Source: Anaerolineae bacterium | GTDB taxonomy: Bacteria > Chloroflexota > Anaerolineae > Aggregatilineales > Phototrophicaceae | DNA length: 51,552 nt | Direction: 5' to 3' | Assembly: GCA_026645945.1 (NCBI GenBank) | Contig: JAPKMO010000017.1 | Location: 1 to 51,552, forward strand | Shown here: piece after piece, positions 15,240 to 24,070 of the stretch | Layout of the letters: each line of letters starts with the position of its first letter | How positions within the stretch are numbered: the first letter of the stretch is position 1 | Made by a program: the position numbers and the translations under genes | Notes under the pieces: model-generated | Databases searched by the model: none | Told to the model about the DNA's origin: nothing | Seen by the model: the letters and a program-made list of their open reading frames with translations, nothing else

Positions 15240-16094
15240 ATGACGATGGTAGACCTGGCGACGATTGAACATATGACGCGCAACGAGGCCGATATGGCTT
15301 TCAAGAAGCGCGTGCGGACGATTTTTGAGTGGATTGATCCTCAGGATGAATCGCTCATACTCGATTGTGCCTGCGGACGGGGCTTTTATCTCAATATGTT
15401 CCGGTATGTCAGCCAGTGCCGGCTGGTAGGGCTGGAACTGGACTGGGAGATCATTCAAAAAGCCAGACAGAACGTCGGGCATCTGCCGGGCGTTTTGCTC
15501 AACAATGCCAACATTTATGCGCTGCCATACCCGGACAACACCTTCGACGGCGTGATTTTGTCAGAAATCCTGGAACATGTCGAACGCGACGTAGACGGCC
15601 TGAAGGAAGTTCACCGGGTGCTTAAACCGGGCGGGGTGGTCGCCATCACCGTCCCAAACGCGAATTATCCGTTCTGGTGGGACCCCATCAATAAAACGCT
15701 GGAGACACTGTTTAACCGGCATATTGGGCGCGGGCCGCTGGCGGGCATTTGGGCGAACCATGTGCGGCTGTACACGATGGAACAACTGCGCGCAAGCGTG
15801 CTGGCGGCGGGTTTCATCATTGAGGAAGAACGCGCCTTCACGCATTACAGCTTTCCGTTCATCCACAATCTGGTTTACGGGTTGGGCAAGCCGCTTTTAG
15901 AATCCGGCGCGCTGCCAAAAGCGATGGCGAATGCCGCCGACCGGACGGCCTTCGACAAAAATTCGGGCAGTTTGCTCAATCCCATCAATCTGGGACTCAA
16001 GGTGTTAAACTTCTTCGACCGCCCGAATGTGATGAACGAACCGCCGGGACGGTCTACGGTGAACCTGTGCATCAAGGGGCGCAAGGCCGAATGA
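15240..16094 (+). CDS. class I SAM-dependent methyltransferase
   Basis: About 284 residues. Motif I is LILDCACGRGFYLNMF, the acidic motif II LVGLELDWEIIQKA, then ALPYPDNTFDGVILSEILEH and VLKPGGVVAITVPN, as in methyltransf_11-type small-molecule or glycan methylases. The start could be the ATG at 15240 (MTMVDLATIE) or the one at 15207; neither has a strong ribosome-binding site. The stop overlaps the next start (ATGA). A sugar or lipid substrate is likely from context but is not shown by sequence. Confidence 0.8.
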   Translation: MTMVDLATIEHMTRNEADMAFKKRVRTIFEWIDPQDESLILDCACGRGFYLNMFRYVSQCRLVGLELDWEIIQKARQNVGHLPGVLLNNANIYALPYPDNTFDGVILSEILEHVERDVDGLKEVHRVLKPGGVVAITVPNANYPFWWDPINKTLETLFNRHIGRGPLAGIWANHVRLYTMEQLRASVLAAGFIIEEERAFTHYSFPFIHNLVYGLGKPLLESGALPKAMANAADRTAFDKNSGSLLNPINLGLKVLNFFDRPNVMNEPPGRSTVNLCIKGRKAE

Positions 16095-18679
16095 ATACAC
16101 CGTTTGAGGATTGGGAGCAGGAATCTACCGGGGACGAAACCGCATCCTCCGGCAGCGGGGCTGATTTGAAGGCCGATTCGGAAAAACCAGCCGGCGTCGA
16201 AGACTGGACGCTGGCGGAATTGATCGGCCAGTTCTGGCGCGCGCCGGGCGCGACCTGGGCGGCTTTTCGGGAAGTCCTGCGGGCGACTGATGAAGATAAA
16301 GAACGTATGGCACGTTTTGTTCGCCCACCGGCTCAAAGGCGCGCCCCCGCCATTTCCGGCGTCAGGCAGGATGTTTTAGCGCCGCTTCGGGCGTTTAAGC
16401 CGGGTTTTGAAGCGCCCGCCGCGCCGCTGACGCCGGAAGAAACACAGGCGCGGCAGCGCGAAGCGGTGGCGTTCATCCTGCGTATCGCTGCTCTGCTGGT
16501 CGGTTTATATGGAAGCAGCATCCTGGCCGCGGAGCGGGTGGAGCAGTACGGCCTGCATGTCGGCGCGCCGTATCTGCTGGGCGGCTTTTTGCTGTGGCTG
16601 GCAAGCGAGCTGTATGTTTCCTGGCCGTCACTCCAAAAATGGTGGGCAGCGCGGGGCAGCCGCGCTGCTGCACCGCCAACAGCGGATGAGACGCTTGACG
16701 TGCCGGAAGAAAAAGGCGTCAATCTGCGCGTTCGACTGGTGCTGGGCGGGGCAGGGCTGGCCTTCAGCATCATGACCGGCGTTTTTACCTCCGACAACGT
16801 GTTCCGGCTGGAAGGGGCGATGGCCTGGTTCATCAGCATCGGGCTGTGGGTGGCAGCCTTCGCGCCCGCTGGTTGGGGATTTCAGCGGATTTGGGACTGG
16901 GTTCGGCGCGTGCGGCTTCGCCCGAATGCGACCTTATTGGCGCTGACGGCGATCATGCTGGTGGGGGCATTTTTCCGCGTTAACGAATTGAGCCGCGTTC
17001 CGCCGGAGATGACCAGCGATCACGTCGAAAAGCTGCTGGACGCACAGCGAATCCTGAACGGCAATCCGCAGGTGTTTTTCCCGAACAATGGCGGGCGCGA
17101 GCCGTTCCAGATGTACGCGATGGCGTTGTTTTCTCGGCTGCCGGGGCTGGGCATGGACTTCGACTCGCTCAAGCTGCTCTCGGCGCTGGAAGGCGTGCTG
17201 ACGCTGCCGGTGTTATGGTGGATGGGGCGAGCGGTGATCGGGCAGGATAAGCCAAAACTCGGCAGCCTGGCCGGACTGGCCCTAGCGGCGTTGGTGGCGG
17301 TAAGCTACTGGCACACGGCGCTTAGCCGCCTGGGGCTGCGAATCGTGCTGACGCCGCTGGTGGCGGCGCTGCTGGTAATCTTCCTCAGCCGGGCGCTGCG
17401 GACGAACCGGCGCGGCGATTTTATCCTGGCCGGGCTGGTGCTGGGGTTTGGCCTGTATACTTACCAGGCAGCGCGGATGCTGCCGGTTGTGGTGGTGTTG
17501 GGCGCGGCGCTGGCGGTGATTTTTAAGGCGCGCACGTGGAGCGAGCGGCAGCGATACGTGCAGCATCTGGCCGTGTTGGTGATCGTTTCGGTGGTGGTGT
17601 TCGTGCCGCTGCTGACCTTCTGGATGCAGTTCCCCAATTCGTTCTGGATGCGAACGGAGGGCCGCCTGCTGGGCGATGACGTGATCCTGGCGCGCGATGA
17701 AGCCGGACAGTTGGTGGAACGGCAGGCCACGCTGCAAGAGCGCGTGGATGCGTTCCGGGCGAACCTGCCGGTGCTGATGGATAACATCCGCAACGCGCTG
17801 CTAATGTACAACTGGAAAGGCGACGTGCTGTGGTTTAACGGCGTGCCGAACCGGGCGGCGATGGATATGTTCACCGGCGCGCTGCTGGTGATTGGCTTAG
17901 CGGCATGGCTGGCGCGTATGGTTCGTCGGCGGGATGTGGTGGACTGGCTGCTGCCGCTGATGTTGTTTGTTATGCTGCTGCCATCGGCGTTTTCGATTGC
18001 TTACCCGATTGAAAATCCCAGCGCCACCCGCACCAGCGGCACACTGCCGGAGGCTTACCTGTTCGCGGCACTACCGCTGGCAATGCTGGTTGGGGCGGCG
18101 GTGCGGCTGCTGCCCCGGCGCGGGGTGATCGTGGGCGGCGGGCTGGCGGCGCTGGTTTTGTTCGGGGCTGCCGGCAGCAACTACCGGTCGTATTTCACCG
18201 ATTATTACCTGGCCTATTTTGAATCATCCCCTGCGCCGTACTCGGAGGCAGGGGCGTATCTGCGCGGCTTCGCGCAAAGCGGCGGCGGATTCGGCAATGC
18301 TTTCATGCTGGCTTACCCGTACTGGTGGGATCATCGGGCAGTCGGCATCGAAGCCGGGCTGCTGGACTGGCCGGGCGGCATCGTAGACCCGGACGGCGAT
18401 GCTGGCGACAAATCGGCGGCGGACGAAGTGCCGCGTTTTCTGTACCTGTTATCGCAAACCGGCGGGCGGTATCGTTTTGACCCGGATAAGGACATCCTGT
18501 TCTTTTATTCCATCGAGGACATCAAGTCGGAACGGCGGCTGCAAGAGCTGTTCCCAACCGGGTACTGGCAGATTGTTTACAGCGCCAAACCGCGCGACGA
18601 TTTCAAGATTTTCCGCGTTCCGGCGCTGGGGCGAGAAGCATTTATAGACTTCGTGGTGCGAAATGGCGCTGCCGGCTGA
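16091..18679 (+). CDS. GT-C (GT39-like) membrane glycosyltransferase
   Basis: 862 residues. A soluble N-terminal 110 residues (acidic, then Pro/Arg-rich) is followed by 12 or more transmembrane segments. The first periplasmic loop contains VPPEMTSDHVEKLLDAQRIL, with an acidic pair as in the catalytic DE/DD loop of GT-C enzymes using polyprenyl-phosphate sugars. The soluble tail from about 720 resembles the extracytoplasmic domain of dolichyl-phosphate-mannose-type transferases. It begins four bases inside the previous gene. The acceptor is unknown. Confidence 0.75.
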   Translation: MNTPFEDWEQESTGDETASSGSGADLKADSEKPAGVEDWTLAELIGQFWRAPGATWAAFREVLRATDEDKERMARFVRPPAQRRAPAISGVRQDVLAPLRAFKPGFEAPAAPLTPEETQARQREAVAFILRIAALLVGLYGSSILAAERVEQYGLHVGAPYLLGGFLLWLASELYVSWPSLQKWWAARGSRAAAPPTADETLDVPEEKGVNLRVRLVLGGAGLAFSIMTGVFTSDNVFRLEGAMAWFISIGLWVAAFAPAGWGFQRIWDWVRRVRLRPNATLLALTAIMLVGAFFRVNELSRVPPEMTSDHVEKLLDAQRILNGNPQVFFPNNGGREPFQMYAMALFSRLPGLGMDFDSLKLLSALEGVLTLPVLWWMGRAVIGQDKPKLGSLAGLALAALVAVSYWHTALSRLGLRIVLTPLVAALLVIFLSRALRTNRRGDFILAGLVLGFGLYTYQAARMLPVVVVLGAALAVIFKARTWSERQRYVQHLAVLVIVSVVVFVPLLTFWMQFPNSFWMRTEGRLLGDDVILARDEAGQLVERQATLQERVDAFRANLPVLMDNIRNALLMYNWKGDVLWFNGVPNRAAMDMFTGALLVIGLAAWLARMVRRRDVVDWLLPLMLFVMLLPSAFSIAYPIENPSATRTSGTLPEAYLFAALPLAMLVGAAVRLLPRRGVIVGGGLAALVLFGAAGSNYRSYFTDYYLAYFESSPAPYSEAGAYLRGFAQSGGGFGNAFMLAYPYWWDHRAVGIEAGLLDWPGGIVDPDGDAGDKSAADEVPRFLYLLSQTGGRYRFDPDKDILFFYSIEDIKSERRLQELFPTGYWQIVYSAKPRDDFKIFRVPALGREAFIDFVVRNGAAG

Positions 18680-18766
18680 GGAAAATCGCTGGCGGGCGTG
18701 TATGATGATCTGGTATGCGGGGGCAAATGGCGTTTTAGCCCCTGCGAATAAATGGCATAGGTGAGT

Positions 18767-21700
18767 ATGGCAGACGCGGTATCTGACCCGTTTATCGTCA
18801 AAACACGCGCGTTTTACCTCACCCGCAGCGAAACGCTGGTCAGCGTGCTGCTGGCGCTGGTGCTGCTGGCCGGTGGGTATTTCCGGTTCGCCGGGTTGAA
18901 CTGGGACGATTTTGTGCGTTTCCATCCCGACGAGCGTTTTTTGTCGGATGTAGTCGCCTCGATGAACGGGGCGCTGCGCGTGACCAACGATTTCCCGGAC
19001 GAAATGTACCGGCGCTGCCTGGAACGCTACCCGGATACCGGCGGGCGGGGCGGATTTTTCGACGCCGAATGTTCGCCGCTGAACCCCAATAACGTCGGAC
19101 ACGGGCTGTACGTGTACGGCACGCTGCCGAGTTTTATGGTGCGCTGGACGGCTGATCTGGTCGTGCGAGTAACGGGCGACACGATCTGGGGGACATATAC
19201 CGGCGTGCATCTGGTGGGGCGGGTGCTGTCTGCGATTGCCGAAATGGGCGTCATCTTGGTGGTGTTTCTAATCGGCGCGCAGCTTTACAGCCGGTGGGTG
19301 GGGCTGACGGCGGCGGCGCTGTATGCCTGTGCCGTTTTTTCGATTCAGCAGGCGCATTTCTGGACGACCGACCCGATCACCAACCTGTTCGTTACCCTGG
19401 CAATCTGGGCGGCCATCCGTGTGCAGCGGCGCGGCGGGTTGAGCGATTATCTGGAGTTTGGCCTGTGGTGCGGCGCGGCGCTGGCGAGCCGCATCAATAC
19501 CGTGCCGTTAATCGGCCTGCTGCTGGTGGCCGCCGGGGTGCAGGCGCTGCCGGCGCTGGATGGCCGGCTGGCCTGGCGTGAGCGGCGGCGCCTCTTCGGG
19601 CAGCTTGCCGCCGGGCTGGTGGCCGCCGGTGTGCTGACGCTGCTGACGTTTCGTATCTTTAACCCCTATGCGTTTAACGGGCCGGGTTTCTTTGGCCTTT
19701 CGATCAATACACGCTGGCTGCAAGATATGGGCGAGGCGCAGTATCTCGTCAGCGGCAACGCCGAGTCCCCGCCCAACTGGCAGTGGGTGGGGCGGACGCG
19801 CTACCTGTTTCCCTGGCTGAATATGAACCTGTGGGGCATGGGAATCGCGCTGGGGCTGGCCGGTTGGGCGGCCTGGGCCTGGTCGGGCTGGCGGCTGGTG
19901 CGCGGCGGCAGGGATGCCCTGTGTAATCTGCTGCCGTTCGTCTGGATTCTGGTGTATTTCGGCTGGCTGGGCAACCAGTGGGTGATGTCCATGCGCTACT
20001 ACCTGCCGATGTACCCGGTTCTGGCGCTGCTGGCGGCCTGGGCGCTGTGGGAACTGGTGCGCCGTGCCGACCGCTCCGGTATTGGCTGGCGCAAGATCGG
20101 CGCGCGGGCGCTGCTGGCCGGAGTGGTGGGCTTTACGGCGCTGTGGGCGCTGATGTTCACCAACATTTACCGCCACCTGTTCAGCCCGGCAGCGGCCAGC
20201 CATTGGATTACTGAAAATGTACCCGCTGATTTTTCGATGCAGATTGAAGGGGCGGACGCGCCGCTCATTAACATCGCCGTGCCGAACGGTTTCGGCGGGG
20301 ACGATACGCCGCTGGAGCAGTTGGCCTCGCAGTACCATCCCGGCGAAGTGTTCAGCCAGGCTTTCACCGCGCCCGCTTCCGGGACGATTAGGGTTGTTCA
20401 TGCGCCGCACCTGGGGCAGTTAGCAAGCGGCGAACCCGCCGTACTGCGTGTCGCCGTCAGCGCCCCGGATGGCAGCATCGTACTAGCCGAAGGGCATCTG
20501 ACAGCAGAACTGCCCCGCGACGACCATCCGTTGGGGCGCGCTTATGACATAAGCCTAACTCCCGCGCTGGAAGTCCAGGCAGGGCAGCCTTACCGGTTTG
20601 TTTTTGAAGTGCTGGCGGGTGGGCCGGTAGTGAGCAGCGGGCCGGTTTTTACCTGGGAGGGCAGTTGGGACGAACCTGTACCGCCGAAGGTGTGCAATCT
20701 GCCGGACGGCATCACCCTGGCCGATGACCCGCCGCCGGGTTTAAAAGGGCCGCACGACTGCGGCGGGACTGATCTGTGGGCGGCGCACATCAACGGTTAT
20801 AAGCTGGAAGTGTACTGGGAGGATGACGAGTACAAACGCGACCGCTTCGCGCGGGTGCTTGATGAAACGGAATATCTCATCATCGGCACAAACCGGCGCT
20901 ACGACTCCCAGTCGCGCATCCCGTACCGCTGGCCGATGACGAATCGTTATTACGAGGCACTGTTCGGCGGCGAACTGGGCTTTGAACTAGTCGAAACATT
21001 CCATCAGACCTATGAACTGGGGCCGCTGCGGGTTTCTGACCAGCATCTGCCGATCTATGACAGCCCAAAATGGCTGAACGAGTTCGAGGCGGAAGAAGCC
21101 TTTCACGTTTATGACCACCCGGCGGTGATGATTTTCCGCAAGACGGCGGACTATTCTTCCGAAACGATGCGGGACATCCTGAACAGTGTGTCGCTGGTCA
21201 ATATCAACAGCGGGGTGCAGACGCGCTATGCCTGCCCCTGGCTGCCGGTGGACAGCACGCAGGCGCTGTACTGCGACCCGACACTGCCGGGTGTCGTGCC
21301 GCTGTATTCGCTGCCTGCCAGCGCCGTACCGACGCTGCTGGAGTTCACGCCGGAGCAGCGCGCGCTGCAAACCGAAGGCGGCACATGGTCGGAGCGGTTC
21401 GACTCCGGCAGCGCCATCAACACCCAGCCGGCGCTGACAGTTGTGGGCTGGTGGGCGACGATTCTGGTGATCGGTTGGGCGGCCTGGCCGCTGCTGTTCG
21501 CGCTGCTGCCTGGGTTGGCCGACCGGGGGTACAGCTTCGCCAAACTGGTCGGGCTGCTGCTGATCGGCTGGGGGACGTGGTATGTTGCCAGCGCGCGCGT
21601 CCCGGTCTGGTCGCAGGATGGCGTGGCGGCGGGGCTGGTGATTTTGGCGGTCATCAGCGGATGGGTGGCCTGGCGCAAACGCGCCGAACTGGGCGCTTAT

Positions 21701-24004
21701 GTGCGGGAACATCTGCCGCGCCTGGTCTGGATTGAGGCGATTACGCTGGGGGCGTTCGTTTTTTTCCTGGCGATCAGGCTGACGAATCCCGATCTGTGGC
21801 ATCCGTCTTTTGGTGGCGAAAAACCGATGGACTTTGCCTACTTTAACGGCGTGTTACGCAGCACGATTTTCCCGCCGATTGACCCCTGGCATTCAGGCGG
21901 GTACATCAATTATTACTACTGGGGTTATGTGCTGGTGGGTGTGCCGGTGCTGCTGCTGGGCGTCGTGCCATCGGTTGCCTACAACCTCATCATCCCCACG
22001 CTGTTTGCGCTGACAGGAATCGGCGCGTTTTCCGCTGCTTTTAATGTGGTTTCGGCCTGGCGCGAACGGCGCGCCGAGTCGCTTGACCCGGAAAAACCGA
22101 GGCGGGTTGGGAATCCCTGGGTGGCGGGGCTGGCGGCCCTGGTGCTGACGGTGGTGCTGGGCAACCTGGATACCCCCAGGGTTTTTATCGCCGAGGCGCT
22201 GACGCGCACGGGCTTTTACCAGCAGTCGACGGTGCTGCAAGATTACTTGGCGCGGCAGTATGCCGAGCAGCATGACGGCACGCCGCCCTCGGCGGAGGCG
22301 CTGGCGCAAATCATCGAACAGTCCGTGCGGGAGTCGAACGACGCGGCGGCCAGCGCGTTACGCGGGCTGGAACGCCTGCTGCGGGGCGATACGCTTGATC
22401 TGGCCCCGAACCGCTGGTACTGGGCGCCGACGCGCATTCTGTCCGAGCCGCCGGTGAGTTCTGGCGGGGCAATCGTGGAGATGCCGTTTTTCACCTTCCT
22501 GTACGGCGACCTGCACGCCCATATGATCTCGATGCCAATGATGCTGTTTTTGATGGCCTTTGTGTTAAACGAAGTGCTGCTGGCCGGGGATGACCGCCGC
22601 CGGGGCTGGGCGAAGTGGCTGGCGCTGGCGGTCGGCGCAGGCACAACCGGCCTGCTGCGGGCGACCAACACCTGGGACTGGATCACGTTTATGATTCTGG
22701 GCGTGGCCGGGCTGGGTTTTGCCTGGTGGTTGGCGTGGCGGCGCCTGACGCGGCGTTCGGTCACGAATCTGGCAGCTCGGGTGGGCGGTTTCGTCATTTT
22801 CAGCTTTCTGGCGGCGCTGCCATACACCACCTGGTACGCGGCGGTGTACAGCCGGGCGATGGCCTGGGAAGGGCCGCGCTCGCCGCTGTGGGCGTACTTC
22901 ACGATTCACGGCCTGTTTCTGTTTCTGGTGGTATCGCTGCTGGTCTGGGATACCGGGCGCTGGCTGCGCGGCGTGTACGTCTATTCGCTGCGCGGCAGGG
23001 GCGTTACCCTGGCGATTCTAGCAGTGATGGGACTGGCAGTGCTGGCCGGAATCGTGCTGCTTTCGATTGCCGGCTACCCGGTGACGCTGGTGGCCGCGCC
23101 GTTGATTTTGTGGGTGGCGGCGCTGTTCTTCCGGCAGGGGCAGTCCCGCGAGATGCAGTATATCCTGGCACTGGTCGGGCTGGCGCTGAGCCTGACGCTG
23201 GGTGTGGAATACATTGTGCTGGAAGGCGACGTAGGCCGCCAGAATACGGTGTTTAAGTTTTACATTCAGGTTTGGCTGCTGTTCAGCGTGGCGGGCGGCG
23301 CGGCGGCGGCCTGGCTGTTCAACCATATGCCGCGCTGGCCGGGGCTGGTGCGGAATTTCTGGCTGGCGTTCGGCGGTCTGTTGGTGGCGGTGGCTGCGCT
23401 GTATCCGGTGATGGCAACACGCGGACGGGCGCTAGACCGCATGGCGAGCGTGCCGCCGACCCTGGATGGCATGGAATACATGCTGTACGCCCAGCATTTC
23501 GAGGGCAGCACCGATGTGCTGATGGCGAACCCGACCGCTGCGCCGTTTTCGCTGGCCGGCGATTACCGGATGATCCGCTGGCTGCAAGAAAACATCCAGG
23601 GGACGCCGGTTATCATGGAAGGGCGCGCCGACCGCGAGTATCGCTGGGAGAGCCGCATCGCCATTTATACCGGTCTGCCGTCGGTTAACGGCTGGAACTT
23701 CCACCAGCGGCAGCAGCGCACCTTCGACCCGCTGCCGCGTCTGGTCGAACAGCGGGTGGCGAATATCAATGCTTTTTACAGCACGACAGACATCAATATG
23801 GCGCTGGACATCCTGCGGCATTACGATGTGCTGTACGTGATCGTCGGCAGCCTGGAACGGGCTTATTACCCGCCGAGCGGCCTGTTGAAGTTTGACCAGA
23901 TGGCCGCCGATGGGCTGCTGGAAGTGGTTTACCGGGACGGCGATTCGGCCATTTACCGGGTGAATACGCCGTTGAAAATAGCGGCGGATGCTTCCAGCAG
24001 ATGA
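18767..24004 (+). CDS. GT39-like / DUF2298 (Chlor_Arch_YYY) fusion protein
   Basis: A 1745-residue membrane protein made of two complete modules. Residues 1 to about 890 are a GT-C module: LNWDDFVRFHPDERFLSDVV carries the acidic catalytic-loop pattern, followed by transmembrane segments and a large extracytoplasmic domain. From about 895 begins a DUF2298 module: LADRGYSFAKLVGLLLIGWG, EKPMDFAYFNGVLRSTIFPP, the defining YYY in GGYINYYYWGYVLVG, and NTVFKFYIQVWLLFSVAGG near the end. The frame is continuous across the join. The ATG at 18767 follows AGGTGAG; a GTG six bases upstream is also possible. DUF2298 proteins are presumed GT-C-like transferases or transporters. Confidence 0.8.
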   Translation: MADAVSDPFIVKTRAFYLTRSETLVSVLLALVLLAGGYFRFAGLNWDDFVRFHPDERFLSDVVASMNGALRVTNDFPDEMYRRCLERYPDTGGRGGFFDAECSPLNPNNVGHGLYVYGTLPSFMVRWTADLVVRVTGDTIWGTYTGVHLVGRVLSAIAEMGVILVVFLIGAQLYSRWVGLTAAALYACAVFSIQQAHFWTTDPITNLFVTLAIWAAIRVQRRGGLSDYLEFGLWCGAALASRINTVPLIGLLLVAAGVQALPALDGRLAWRERRRLFGQLAAGLVAAGVLTLLTFRIFNPYAFNGPGFFGLSINTRWLQDMGEAQYLVSGNAESPPNWQWVGRTRYLFPWLNMNLWGMGIALGLAGWAAWAWSGWRLVRGGRDALCNLLPFVWILVYFGWLGNQWVMSMRYYLPMYPVLALLAAWALWELVRRADRSGIGWRKIGARALLAGVVGFTALWALMFTNIYRHLFSPAAASHWITENVPADFSMQIEGADAPLINIAVPNGFGGDDTPLEQLASQYHPGEVFSQAFTAPASGTIRVVHAPHLGQLASGEPAVLRVAVSAPDGSIVLAEGHLTAELPRDDHPLGRAYDISLTPALEVQAGQPYRFVFEVLAGGPVVSSGPVFTWEGSWDEPVPPKVCNLPDGITLADDPPPGLKGPHDCGGTDLWAAHINGYKLEVYWEDDEYKRDRFARVLDETEYLIIGTNRRYDSQSRIPYRWPMTNRYYEALFGGELGFELVETFHQTYELGPLRVSDQHLPIYDSPKWLNEFEAEEAFHVYDHPAVMIFRKTADYSSETMRDILNSVSLVNINSGVQTRYACPWLPVDSTQALYCDPTLPGVVPLYSLPASAVPTLLEFTPEQRALQTEGGTWSERFDSGSAINTQPALTVVGWWATILVIGWAAWPLLFALLPGLADRGYSFAKLVGLLLIGWGTWYVASARVPVWSQDGVAAGLVILAVISGWVAWRKRAELGAYVREHLPRLVWIEAITLGAFVFFLAIRLTNPDLWHPSFGGEKPMDFAYFNGVLRSTIFPPIDPWHSGGYINYYYWGYVLVGVPVLLLGVVPSVAYNLIIPTLFALTGIGAFSAAFNVVSAWRERRAESLDPEKPRRVGNPWVAGLAALVLTVVLGNLDTPRVFIAEALTRTGFYQQSTVLQDYLARQYAEQHDGTPPSAEALAQIIEQSVRESNDAAASALRGLERLLRGDTLDLAPNRWYWAPTRILSEPPVSSGGAIVEMPFFTFLYGDLHAHMISMPMMLFLMAFVLNEVLLAGDDRRRGWAKWLALAVGAGTTGLLRATNTWDWITFMILGVAGLGFAWWLAWRRLTRRSVTNLAARVGGFVIFSFLAALPYTTWYAAVYSRAMAWEGPRSPLWAYFTIHGLFLFLVVSLLVWDTGRWLRGVYVYSLRGRGVTLAILAVMGLAVLAGIVLLSIAGYPVTLVAAPLILWVAALFFRQGQSREMQYILALVGLALSLTLGVEYIVLEGDVGRQNTVFKFYIQVWLLFSVAGGAAAAWLFNHMPRWPGLVRNFWLAFGGLLVAVAALYPVMATRGRALDRMASVPPTLDGMEYMLYAQHFEGSTDVLMANPTAAPFSLAGDYRMIRWLQENIQGTPVIMEGRADREYRWESRIAIYTGLPSVNGWNFHQRQQRTFDPLPRLVEQRVANINAFYSTTDINMALDILRHYDVLYVIVGSLERAYYPPSGLLKFDQMAADGLLEVVYRDGDSAIYRVNTPLKIAADASSR

Positions 24005-24070
24005 GCAGGGCGGGAAACCGCTGTATGAGATGGTTTAACAACATGGGTTGAAAGTGAGCGTTAGAACGCT